A stretch of DNA of 11,433 nucleotides from Chthonomonadaceae bacterium (GCA_025355115.1 JANXLO010000404.1:1-11433), one strand, 5' to 3'. Shown: positions 1-6,440, counted from the first letter of the stretch. Notes: generated from the sequence alone by a model not told the origin. Translations and numbers: made by a program.

Positions 1-1161
1 CCGCTTCCAGAAGGGCAGCAGCAACGCGATGGTTATGATGATCGCAAATGAGAACTGAAATCCCGACTCGAACAGACTGAGGGGATTCATGAGCAGGAGA
101 ATGAGGGCCGCGAGCGCGATGGAGTTCGGCAGGTGCGGCTCGCGCTCCAGAAGCAGGCCGCCTAGATAGACCGCCGCCATGATGGCCGCGCGGGTGACGG
201 CGGCGCGTTCGCCCGTCATGGGAACATAGAGCATCAGAGCGAACAGCGTGATTAGAAGAGCGGGCTTTCGGGGCACCCGGATTCCCCTCAACAGGCCGAG
301 CGACAGCGCGACCACCATGCCGACATGCAGACCGGCGGTCGCGAGGATATGCGCGGTTCCCGTCCGCTCGAAATCCTCGCGCACCTCGGCGGGCAGACCG
401 GCTCGATCGCCGAGCAGAATCCCGCAGAGCACAGCGGCCCGATCAGGCGTGAACGCGACGCGGGCATGATGCAGAACCGCCTGCCGAAGAGAGTAGGCGA
501 GCCTCAGGAAGGGATTGCCGGCCAGCCCGATCTGCGCAATGATTGTGCAGTCATTCGGCTGCGAAACGAACATAACGGAGTGGATTCCTCTGTGCGCCAG
601 ATATTCTCGATAGTCGAAGCCGCCCGGATTGCGCGGACCGTCCGGCAGCTCCAGGCGTCCGCGAACGGTGATTCGGTCGCCGTAGCGCGGAATGATGTGG
701 CCTGTCGAGTTGGGCTGTGCCTTAGAGAGAAGCGACAGGCTCACCTCCGCGTTTCCGCTAAAGGAGCGATCTGTGCTACCGGAGGATGAGTTCGTGGGCG
801 GAGACTCCACCCGATCCGCGGATAGCGTAAAACGCGCTGTACGGGGCGGGGAGTCCCGCTCTCCTCTCGCGATCTCCACATCGGACTGTACGACGCCTGT
901 CAACGTGATGTAGCCAGGAGCCGACTGCATTATGTCATCCGGTGCGGTGCGACTGCGAAGTCCATAGCCTGCCGCGCCCATCAGCCCAGCCATGACGAAA
1001 AACGTCAGATCTCGCCATATCTGACGACGTGTAACCAACCACAAACCGCTCAGCACAACCAGCGCCACTGCTGTGACCCCAACGACCCACTTCGCTAATG
1101 CGGCAGCGAGTATCCCCACGGCCAGAGCTAGCGCAAACGTTATGAGCGGTCGACTTCCCAT
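1..1161 (-). CDS. comEC: ComEC/Rec2 DNA-uptake channel, N-terminal 387 residues (3' end outside window)
   Basis: The minus frame from ATG 1161 stays open for 387 codons to the window edge, so the gene is partial. ComEC is the inner-membrane channel that passes single-stranded DNA into the cytoplasm during natural transformation. Two or three hydrophobic helices fill residues about 7-66. A soluble beta-rich stretch follows (about 75-215) with the motif DGPRNPGGFDYREYL typical of the ComEC N-terminal domain. The Competence domain then shows ILLGDRAGLP (about 248-258), GTAHILATAGLHVG (about 267-280) and NPLSLFESGFQFSF near the window edge. The family motif usually reads SGLH; here it is AGLH. 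AAGGAG (1173-1178) lies 11 nt upstream of the ATG. The gene follows the DUF721 gene after a 49-nt gap, probably as the last recognised member of the recF operon. The C-terminal metallo-beta-lactamase-like domain, if present, is outside the window. Confidence 0.93.
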   Translation of the reverse strand, partial: MGSRPLITFALALAVGILAAALAKWVVGVTAVALVVLSGLWLVTRRQIWRDLTFFVMAGLMGAAGYGLRSRTAPDDIMQSAPGYITLTGVVQSDVEIARGERDSPPRTARFTLSADRVESPPTNSSSGSTDRSFSGNAEVSLSLLSKAQPNSTGHIIPRYGDRITVRGRLELPDGPRNPGGFDYREYLAHRGIHSVMFVSQPNDCTIIAQIGLAGNPFLRLAYSLRQAVLHHARVAFTPDRAAVLCGILLGDRAGLPAEVREDFERTGTAHILATAGLHVGMVVALSLGLLRGIRVPRKPALLITLFALMLYVPMTGERAAVTRAAIMAAVYLGGLLLEREPHLPNSIALAALILLLMNPLSLFESGFQFSFAIIITIALLLPFWKR

Positions 1162-1210
1162 GTCCGGAATCACTCCTTGGAGTCTGATCAAAGAAAGGGC
1201 ATTCCATCTG

Positions 1211-1900
1211 TCATCGCAGCCGGCAGATTGGGCAGAGACGGTGCTGCGTGTCGTGGAGCGAATTGCAGCGCGGGCAGACTTTCCAGCCGTGCTCCAATCG
1301 CCAGTGGCGCAGGCGGGCGTCCATGCTGATGCGGCGCGCTATGCTCTCTCTGGCATGGTCGTCCGTGATGGAAATGAGGGCCTCGAGGCTGGTACGCAGC
1401 TGAGCCTTCTCGAACGGCTCGAGTATGAGCGCGACAAGCTCCGCTTCGGTCGGATGGTCGGGGTCGGCGGGCGGGTCCGGCGGCGTGATGCCCTGAGCGC
1501 GGAAGATGATGTCGGTGATGACTTTCACGCCGAGCAGTCGGTTGAGGTTCGTGAGCAGACGGGCCTTGTGCAGCGTCAGCTCATGCGACCAGACGGAGCT
1601 TTTCGTGCGGACGAACAGGATTCCGTCCCGTACCGACTCCGCCTGCGTCGCCGCAGCCGCCTGCGCACCCACCACGCGAGGCCAGTAAGCCAGCGCCAGG
1701 CTCGCCCGAATCTGCCCTGCGCTGTCCATGCGATTGATCGCGTTCGTCAGGGCATTCGCGATGGAGCTGCTGCGCAGGACGGGCGGCGTGAACTCAATCT
1801 GTATTTCCGGCGGGGTTTTCCTGACCGGCGTCCTCCGGGTCTCCGGGCTCGCTCTGCGGCGGCCTGGAGGGTTTGGAGGATCGGGCTCGTCGACTGACAT
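1211..1900 (-). CDS. DUF721/DciA-family protein with C-terminal zinc ribbon
   Basis: This 229-residue protein has a DUF721 domain at about residues 44-135, recognisable by YWPRVVG, ILFVRTKSSVWSHEL and LLTNLNRLLG followed by IIFRAQG. The family includes DciA, which helps load the replicative helicase DnaB in bacteria lacking DnaC or DnaI. Genes of this family often sit beside dnaA, dnaN and recF, as here. The first 40 residues are proline- and arginine-rich. The last 23 residues hold CxxC-x10-CxxC (Cys209, 212, 223, 226), a likely zinc ribbon. The ATG at 1900 lies inside recF, so the two genes overlap by 107 nt. No strong RBS precedes it, which suggests translational coupling. No other ATG, GTG or TTG occurs in frame before 1729, and starting at 1729 would remove the beginning of the DUF721 domain. 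The helicase-loading role is inferred from the family. Confidence 0.85.
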   Translation of the reverse strand: MSVDEPDPPNPPGRRRASPETRRTPVRKTPPEIQIEFTPPVLRSSSIANALTNAINRMDSAGQIRASLALAYWPRVVGAQAAAATQAESVRDGILFVRTKSSVWSHELTLHKARLLTNLNRLLGVKVITDIIFRAQGITPPDPPADPDHPTEAELVALILEPFEKAQLRTSLEALISITDDHARESIARRISMDARLRHWRLEHGWKVCPRCNSLHDTQHRLCPICRLR

Positions 1901-3137
1901 CGGGCATTACCGTTCCGGCGACCACGCGAAAGGTCGTCGCCTCGTCCAGAATCTCTTTGGGAAAGGATCGCAGATTGGTGCAGGTGAGAAACGTCTGCCC
2001 GCGCCGGCGCACCCAGTCCAGCAGGTGCTTCCGGCGGGCGTCGTCCAGGTCGCTCATGACGTCGTCGAGAAGCATGACGGGCGTCTCACCAACATAGTCC
2101 TCGATGAGCTGATGCTCGGCCAGCTTGAGCGCTAAAACGACCGTTCTCTGCTGGCCCTGCGAGCCGTAGATTCGGGCATCGACTCCGTCGATGAAGAAAG
2201 ATATGTCGTCTCGCTGTGGGCCTAGCAACGTCGTGCCCCTGCGCGCCTCATCGTGCCCGACCGCGTCCAATGCCAGCTTGAAAGCATTTTCAATCGACTC
2301 CGTGGCGCTGAGGGCCGATTCCGAGCGAGTCTGCTGGGGAGTCGGAGTCGCAGACTCCGCCTCGGAGCGCATCGTCGTCAGATATTTTTCCTCAGGCGAG
2401 GCCTCTCGAACCGAATCTGGCTGGGTGCATCGGGGAAGAGTTATGCTCGGCAGATAGCGCACCTCCAGCCCCTCTTTCCCATCCGTCAGCTCTCGATGTA
2501 TCTGGTCCGCCAGCGGAGCCAGTCGCTCGATGTAAAATCTTCGCTTCTCGAATAGCGGGGAGCCAAACTGTATCAGTTGCGCGTTCCAGACGTCGAGTCC
2601 AACCTCGGCGGGCGGGCGCGGGCGATCCCTGAGATCACGCAGCAGCCGGTTGCGCTGTTCGAGCACCCGCTTGTAGTGACCAAGGTCGTAGATATAGCGG
2701 GGGCTTATCTGCGAGATCTCCACGTTGAGATAGTGCCGCCGCGAAGACGGCTCGCCTGTGACGATGGGCAGATCGAGCGAGCCGAAGAAAACTGCGTTAA
2801 ACTCCCCAAGGAGATCCACCACCCGGCCCCGCTTAAGGCCATTCACCCGCACTGCTTTCTTGTCGCCCTGAAATACGGAGACCTGAAGCTCTGCGTCCCC
2901 CTCGCGCTCCCGCGAAATCTCCGCCGTCACGTGCGACATCTCCAAATCCTTGAAGATCATTTCGGACTCGCGTCCCGCCCGAAAAGAGCGCGTGGTCGCC
3001 AGCAGAGAGAGGGCTTCGAGGATGTTGCTTTTGCCCTGCGCGTTCGCCCCGTGCAGGATATTAAGCCCGTCCCCCGGCGTCAGCTCAAGCTCCCGATAGT
3101 TCCGGAAACCGTTCAATTTAAGGCAGCAGACACGCAT
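1794..3137 (-). CDS. recF: DNA replication and repair protein RecF
   Basis: RecF is an SMC-like ABC ATPase that binds gapped DNA and helps load RecA through RecO/RecR. With the ATG at 3137 the protein has 447 residues. It begins MRVCCLKLNGFRNYRELEL, matching the family start. Walker A is GANAQGKS (30-37), the signature is SQGQQRT (326-332) and Walker B is VMLLDDVMSDLD (from 354). SRRHYLN and RGTTLLGPQRDD are also diagnostic; the last is usually GPHRDD. An in-frame GTG at 3173 would add 12 residues, but GGAAG 4 nt before the ATG and a TATAAA box at 3185-3190 favour 3137. The protein is longer than the usual 360-380 residues. It has a polar, low-complexity insertion at about 233-288 and a charged, proline-rich tail of about 40 residues. 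The coding sequence for most of that tail overlaps the DUF721 gene. Unusually, dnaN is not between dnaA and recF. Confidence 0.95.
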   Translation of the reverse strand: MRVCCLKLNGFRNYRELELTPGDGLNILHGANAQGKSNILEALSLLATTRSFRAGRESEMIFKDLEMSHVTAEISREREGDAELQVSVFQGDKKAVRVNGLKRGRVVDLLGEFNAVFFGSLDLPIVTGEPSSRRHYLNVEISQISPRYIYDLGHYKRVLEQRNRLLRDLRDRPRPPAEVGLDVWNAQLIQFGSPLFEKRRFYIERLAPLADQIHRELTDGKEGLEVRYLPSITLPRCTQPDSVREASPEEKYLTTMRSEAESATPTPQQTRSESALSATESIENAFKLALDAVGHDEARRGTTLLGPQRDDISFFIDGVDARIYGSQGQQRTVVLALKLAEHQLIEDYVGETPVMLLDDVMSDLDDARRKHLLDWVRRRGQTFLTCTNLRSFPKEILDEATTFRVVAGTVMPDVSRRARSSKPSRPPQSEPGDPEDAGQENPAGNTD

Positions 3138-3184
3138 AAATCTTCCGATTCTCCGGTTCTCATCCGAAAACACCGCCTGTTTTC

Positions 3185-3190
3185 TTTATA
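3185..3190 (-). promoter_or_regulatory. Candidate recF promoter -10 box (TATAAA)
   Basis: On the minus strand TATAAA lies about 48 nt upstream of the ATG at 3137, giving a short leader of about 40 nt. No convincing -35 hexamer is visible 16-19 nt further upstream. That position is instead occupied by the left DnaA-box array, so DnaA bound there could repress or activate recF transcription. The box supports the ATG at 3137 over the GTG at 3173, which would sit almost at the transcript end. Confidence 0.35.
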
Positions 3191-3198
3191 TCGTAAAG

Positions 3199-3227
3199 TT
3201 ATTAACAGGTTGTTAACACTATCAACA
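3199..3227 (+). promoter_or_regulatory. Left DnaA-box array: three tandem 9-mers
   Basis: TTATTAACA (3199-3207) is followed head to tail by TTGTTAACA (3210-3218) and CTATCAACA (3219-3227). The first matches the local consensus TTATYAACA exactly, and the other two each differ at one base. All three face the same way, on the plus strand, and start 11 and 9 bp apart, close enough for cooperative DnaA binding. They sit next to the recF start and overlap its probable promoter. The binding role is inferred from similarity to the exact boxes to the right. Confidence 0.65.
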
Positions 3228-3372
3228 GGACAAACGGGCGATATGCTGTGTCCTGTTTCATTCCTTTAATCGGGCTGCCACATGAAGATATCGAATCGCA
3301 TTTCGATGTCGAGGTCTGTCAGGACACAATAGATTCGCATTCATGGACATGGGTCTTCATTCGCTTCGTCAA

Positions 3373-3600
3373 GAGTCGCAATCGTGAGAGTCAACGTGCA
3401 CTTAACGATTCAAAGAATCTACAGTTCATGCTATATATAAAGAGTCTGTGCTTATGCTTATATGGTGAATAAGACTCACAACTGAGCGGATAGTTGACAG
3501 GCGAATCGTATTTGCACTGCGCTTGAATCAAATGACTCTCTGACTCTGATAGAGTCTGTTAGTTGCTGACAACGCAATTGAGTCTACATGTATCTGAGTC
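3373..3600. repeat. Dense cluster of GANTC pentamers in the origin region
   Basis: By hand count 13 GANTC sites start at 3373, 3388, 3407, 3415, 3442, 3473, 3503, 3525, 3534, 3542, 3552, 3580 and 3596. The whole 3174-3904 segment holds 22, against about 3 expected by chance. Most are GAGTC or GACTC. Two carry the longer AGAGTCTGT (3441, 3551), and GACTCT-gat-AGAGTC at 3542-3556 is a short perfect dyad. GANTC is the target of CcrM-type adenine methylases, so the cluster may be a methylation-sensed origin control region comparable in logic to GATC sites in enterobacterial oriC. It could equally be a binding array for an unknown protein. Confidence 0.55.
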
Positions 3601-3613
3601 ACTAGCGGAAAAG

Positions 3614-3867
3614 TTATTAACAATGGGAGCTTTCCCCTGTTGATAACTCGACTCATAACTCCCTACTTACCAACAATCTTTTGTTGACGGATTCGTTGAC
3701 AACCGGTTATGAGTCCCACTGTTAATAACTCTGCCCCGACTCGGTCGAAACTGTTGATAACTTTTTCCAGGCAGGCATTGGAGGCTCGAAAAGTACAAGT
3801 CCCACGTTCAGAACCGGCACCGATGACGCTCGTAAATCCCCCGCCCGCCCGAATCCATTGTTAATAA
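3614..3867. promoter_or_regulatory. Right DnaA-box array: five exact TTATYAACA boxes
   Basis: The boxes are TTATTAACA on plus at 3614-3622 and four on minus: TTATCAACA at 3638-3646, TTATTAACA at 3720-3728, TTATCAACA at 3752-3760 and TTATTAACA at 3859-3867. Each is preceded on its own strand by AG, giving the shared 11-mer AGTTATYAACA; the first box of the left array (3199) has the same extension. The first two boxes converge and the last four run in parallel towards recF. Looser relatives (TGTTGACGG, CGTTGACAA) lie at about 3682-3703. The Escherichia coli consensus is TTATCCACA, so position 6 is A here instead of C. Confidence 0.72.
3650..3715. repeat. 10-bp perfect inverted repeat enclosing a small hairpin
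   Basis: GACTCATAAC (3650-3659) is repeated inverted as GTTATGAGTC (3706-3715) with a 46-nt spacer. Inside the spacer CAACAA (3671-3676) and TTGTTG (3681-3686) form a 6-bp hairpin with a TCTT loop. The outer arms each contain one GANTC site. The structure lies between the second and third boxes of the right DnaA array and may be part of the origin architecture or an operator for an accessory protein. No function can be assigned from sequence. Confidence 0.5.
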
Positions 3868-3904
3868 CTTTGCCCGCTCAACGACTCAAAAGCGCGCATA
3901 TGAC

Positions 3905-5455
3905 TCACTTGGTCAGACTCTTAATCAGTTGATTCACCAGACTCTTCAGCTCCATGTCCTTTTGGAGGAGCGCGCGAATCCGCTGGCAAGCATAAACGAT
4001 GGTGGCGTGATCTCGGCCTCCGAAGGCTGCACCCGTAGTGGACGTGTTCAGCTCTGGCATGAGTTCCCGGCAGAGGTGCATCGCGACGTGGCGGGCGAGC
4101 GCGATGTTCTTGTGCCGGCCCGGCCCCTTGATCTGTGCGGAGGTCGTTTGGTACTGCTCTGCGACTGCATCGACGATTTCGTCGACCGTGAACCGCCGCA
4201 CCACTATCGGTTTGCCGATGAAATACTCGCTTAGAACTGCCTGGGCCACCTCCTGCGTGGGGGGCTGATTCATGACGGAGCAGTAGGCGATCAGCCGCGT
4301 GAGCGCGCCTTCCAGGGTGCGCATATTGGACTGAATCGCGTCGGCGATGTAGACCAGCACATCGTCCGGAACTTTCGTTCCCTCGCGCTCCTGGAACTTC
4401 TGAAGGAACGTTATCCGGGTCTCGAGCTCAGGAGGGCTGATATCGGCGATGAGGCCGCTCTGAAAGCGGGAACGAAGCCGCTCGTCCATGGTGTTCAACT
4501 CGCGAGGGCTGCGGTCGCTGGCGAGGACGATCTGTTTCCCGGTCTGATAGAGTGCGCTGAAGGTGTGGAAAAACTCCTCCTTCGTCTGCTCCTTGCCCGC
4601 GATGAACTGGATGTCGTCCACCAGCCAAACGTCCACGGCGCGGTACTGCCGACGGAACTCCTCGGTGACCCGCGCGCCCAGAGCGGAGACATAGTGCTGC
4701 GTGAAGAACTCCCCGGAGACGTAGGCGATTCGAGTTTTCGGCTCGCGGCGGCGGATGGCGTGCGCGATCGAATGGAGCAGGTGCGTCTTGCCAAGACCCG
4801 GCCCGCCATAGAGGAACAGTGGATTGTAGACGTCGCCTGGGCGCTCGGAAACAGCGGTCGCGCTGGCGTAAGCGAGCCGATTGGAGCGGCCCCCGCCCAG
4901 GAAATTCTCGAAGATGAATCGCGAGTTCAGAGGCATGCAGGGGATGTCCGGCAGAGCGACCTGAGCGCGCTTCCCGCTGCTTTCGGCCTTGCGCGCTCCC
5001 GTTCGCTTCGGAGCGGGAGGCAAAACGGAGGGGGTCTCCGGGGTTGGCTCAAGGCGGGTCGCAATGAGCGGGGCGTCGTACTCATCCTCGGAATCCACTT
5101 CCAGCGGCAACGCAGGCTGAGTGTCCGCCGCCGCATCCGACTTGCGCGAGGCGTCCGATTTCGAGTCGCGGCTGGAGAAGACGAACTTGATCTGAAGGGC
5201 GGTCGTGTCGAGGTGGAACTCAAGCGCGCTGCGAATGGCGTTGAGGTGATTGTGCTCCAGTCGATCTCGCGCAAAGGAGCTGCTGACCCCCAGCGTTACC
5301 ACATTATCCTCGAAGGTGAGGGGCTGTATGGGCACAATGAAGCTCTGAAAGGTGACGGTGCTGATCTTGGAAGCGAGGAGATGCAGAGAAAGTTCCCATG
5401 CACGGCGCAGCGTAGGGGAGCGGTCTTCCTCACCGAATTCGAGCTGTCCGCTCAC
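3905..5455 (-). CDS. dnaA: Chromosomal replication initiator protein DnaA
   Basis: DnaA binds origin boxes, oligomerises with ATP and unwinds DNA to start replication. The 516-residue protein has all four domains. Domain I is at about 14-95 and a variable acidic/proline-rich linker at about 96-170. The AAA+ domain has Walker A GGPGLGKT (217-224), Walker B LVDDIQF (278-284), the arginine segment ERLRSRF (about 325-331) and sensor II NMRTLEGAL (377-385). Domain IV ends with the box-binding signature FGGRDHATIVYAC (478-490). Several box-contact positions differ from Escherichia coli: Ala484 for Thr435, Tyr488 for His439, and Thr-Ser for Leu422-Pro423, alongside the variant boxes nearby. The start is GTG, chosen because GGGAGG (5461-5466) lies 5 nt upstream and domain I follows at once. 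A promoter is visible at 5557-5586. The gene reads towards the origin. Confidence 0.98.
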   Translation of the reverse strand: MSGQLEFGEEDRSPTLRRAWELSLHLLASKISTVTFQSFIVPIQPLTFEDNVVTLGVSSSFARDRLEHNHLNAIRSALEFHLDTTALQIKFVFSSRDSKSDASRKSDAAADTQPALPLEVDSEDEYDAPLIATRLEPTPETPSVLPPAPKRTGARKAESSGKRAQVALPDIPCMPLNSRFIFENFLGGGRSNRLAYASATAVSERPGDVYNPLFLYGGPGLGKTHLLHSIAHAIRRREPKTRIAYVSGEFFTQHYVSALGARVTEEFRRQYRAVDVWLVDDIQFIAGKEQTKEEFFHTFSALYQTGKQIVLASDRSPRELNTMDERLRSRFQSGLIADISPPELETRITFLQKFQEREGTKVPDDVLVYIADAIQSNMRTLEGALTRLIAYCSVMNQPPTQEVAQAVLSEYFIGKPIVVRRFTVDEIVDAVAEQYQTTSAQIKGPGRHKNIALARHVAMHLCRELMPELNTSTTGAAFGGRDHATIVYACQRIRALLQKDMELKSLVNQLIKSLTK

Positions 5456-5769
5456 CCTGGCCTCCCGCTTGCGTCCGCTTGTCCGGTTGGCCCGGAACGC
5501 GAATCTTTCTGCTCTTCACTGACTCTCGTCACGGCATGTTTCGACAGGCAGGGCTGATTATAGCAAATAACTACCCGCTTCCGCAAGAGCGTTTTTGCCC
5601 TCCACGCTTGACTCCGAGAAAGGTTTTTTTGTCTACGCAAAGGAGTCGTCAGAAGGAGTTCCACCTATTCGGCGAGAACACAGAACTGTGTCGCACCAAT
5701 GTCGGTGCCGCGCGCCAACGGGGCCTGTGCCGGACGGGCAAGGCTTTCAAAAAAAGGAGAATACATCGA
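5456..5769. other. Divergent intergenic region between dnaA and the exported-protein gene
   Basis: This 314-bp gap separates two divergent genes. It holds the dnaA RBS (5461-5466), the probable dnaA promoter and, on the plus side, a weak promoter-like pair: TTGACT (5608-5613), 18-nt spacer, TCTACG (5632-5637). The RBS AAGGAGA (5754-5760) belongs to the plus-strand gene. The plus frame stays open across much of the gap back to about 5479, but that upstream portion resembles no known protein family and ignores the strong RBS near 5770. No RNA gene or terminator was seen. Confidence 0.6.
5557..5586 (-). promoter_or_regulatory. Probable dnaA promoter
   Basis: On the minus strand a perfect TATAAT (-10, 5557-5562) follows TTGCGG (-35, 5581-5586) with an 18-nt spacer. 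Transcription would start near 5550 and leave a leader of about 95 nt before the GTG at 5455. Four GANTC sites occur in the 5456-5769 intergenic region (5501, 5521, 5610, 5643). A degenerate DnaA-box-like sequence, AGTTATTTGCT, abuts the -10 box (5562-5572) and may point to autoregulation. Confidence 0.6.
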
Positions 5770-6381
5770 ATGTCCCTGCTCAAATATCGCGGCGACCAGC
5801 GCGCCGGTCGAATCAGCGTCCCCATCCTCTCGGCATTTTCCGCCCTGCTTCTGGCGGGCCTGATGGGTCCAGCCAACGCTCAGTCACAGATTGGACATGC
5901 CTCCACGGACGTTTTCGCGCGGGTAGTGCCCCTGACCCTGAGCGCGGCTCAGCCACGTCTAGGCGGCCAACTCGGCCCGCTCGGGCTCATCCCCAAGCCG
6001 TTCCCGCTGCATCTGCGGCTCGGCGCTCTGCTTTCGCCGCGCACGAAATTCGACGGCGGCATAGACGTGACGCTCGGTCGCGGCATACTGCCAAGCCTGA
6101 CGACGCGCATCGATGCGGACGTGATTCTGTCGGCGAACTTCGCGGGAATTTCAACGCTGGTTCCGATCACGCTTGATCAGATTTATGCGAAGGGTCTCAT
6201 TGGAGGCAACCGCATCTATTTCGGAGCAGGGGCAGGAGCGTACATTGCGGACAAGACCCGCTTCGGCGGCAAACTGTTCATTGGAGCCGATCTGGCAGTG
6301 CGAATCGGCGTGGAGGGTGCCGTCCATTTCTCAGGCTCCGGCGACCCGCTGCTGACGCTCCAGGCAAGAATCGGCCTGTAG
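5770..6381 (+). CDS. Exported protein, possible small outer-membrane beta-barrel
   Basis: This 203-residue protein belongs to no family I recognise. AAGGAGA 9 nt upstream and a typical signal peptide fix the start at ATG 5770. The signal peptide has basic residues at 5-14, a hydrophobic core at about 17-33, and a likely cleavage site after ANA (residue 37). The mature part is rich in glycine and alternating hydrophobic residues, for example FPLHLRLGALLSP, IYFGAGAGAYIAD, LFIGADLAVRIGVEGAVHF and the last strand LLTLQARIGL. Strands of this kind, with a final strand at the very C-terminus, suggest a small outer-membrane beta-barrel, or possibly another secreted beta protein. No cysteine is visible in the mature part and no lipobox in the signal peptide. 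It is the only plus-strand gene in the window and diverges from dnaA; no functional link is evident. Confidence 0.8.
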   Translation: MSLLKYRGDQRAGRISVPILSAFSALLLAGLMGPANAQSQIGHASTDVFARVVPLTLSAAQPRLGGQLGPLGLIPKPFPLHLRLGALLSPRTKFDGGIDVTLGRGILPSLTTRIDADVILSANFAGISTLVPITLDQIYAKGLIGGNRIYFGAGAGAYIADKTRFGGKLFIGADLAVRIGVEGAVHFSGSGDPLLTLQARIGL

Positions 6382-6440
6382 TACGTCACAACGTTCGGGT
6401 GGAATGACAGAGGAGAAAACAAGCGAAGGTCAATCCAAGC

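Larger units (their letters stand above)
3174..3904. other. Putative chromosomal replication origin (oriC) between dnaA and recF
   Basis: This 731-bp segment has no credible gene. Going left to right it contains: a likely recF promoter; three tandem DnaA-box-like 9-mers (3199-3227); a segment very rich in GANTC sites (13 between 3373 and 3600) that includes an AT-rich stretch (about 3421-3472); five exact DnaA boxes, the first on plus and four on minus (3614-3867); and a long inverted repeat (3650-3715). Two box groups flanking an AT-rich segment next to dnaA is the usual layout of a bipartite bacterial oriC. The AT-rich stretch, which includes CTATATATAAAG, is the best candidate for the unwinding element. 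This is inferred from layout. A genome-wide GC-skew switch at this point would confirm it. Confidence 0.75.

Noticed and set aside
1073..1897. A 274-codon plus-strand ORF
   Set aside because: Antisense to the DUF721 gene and the 5' end of comEC, with no motifs or RBS.
3138..3173. GTG 3173 as the recF start
   Set aside because: It adds 12 residues not seen in RecF, has a poor RBS, and would lie almost at the predicted transcript start.
3248..3472. A 74-codon plus-strand ORF within the origin region
   Set aside because: It starts at GTG without an RBS, resembles no family, and overlaps the GANTC field and AT-rich segment. It reads as a chance frame.
4565..5557. A 330-codon plus-strand ORF
   Set aside because: Antisense to dnaA, with a composition typical of a mirrored frame and no recognised motifs.
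5479..5769. Upstream extension of the exported-protein gene
   Set aside because: The extension would bury the signal peptide about 97 residues inside and bypass the strong RBS before ATG 5770.
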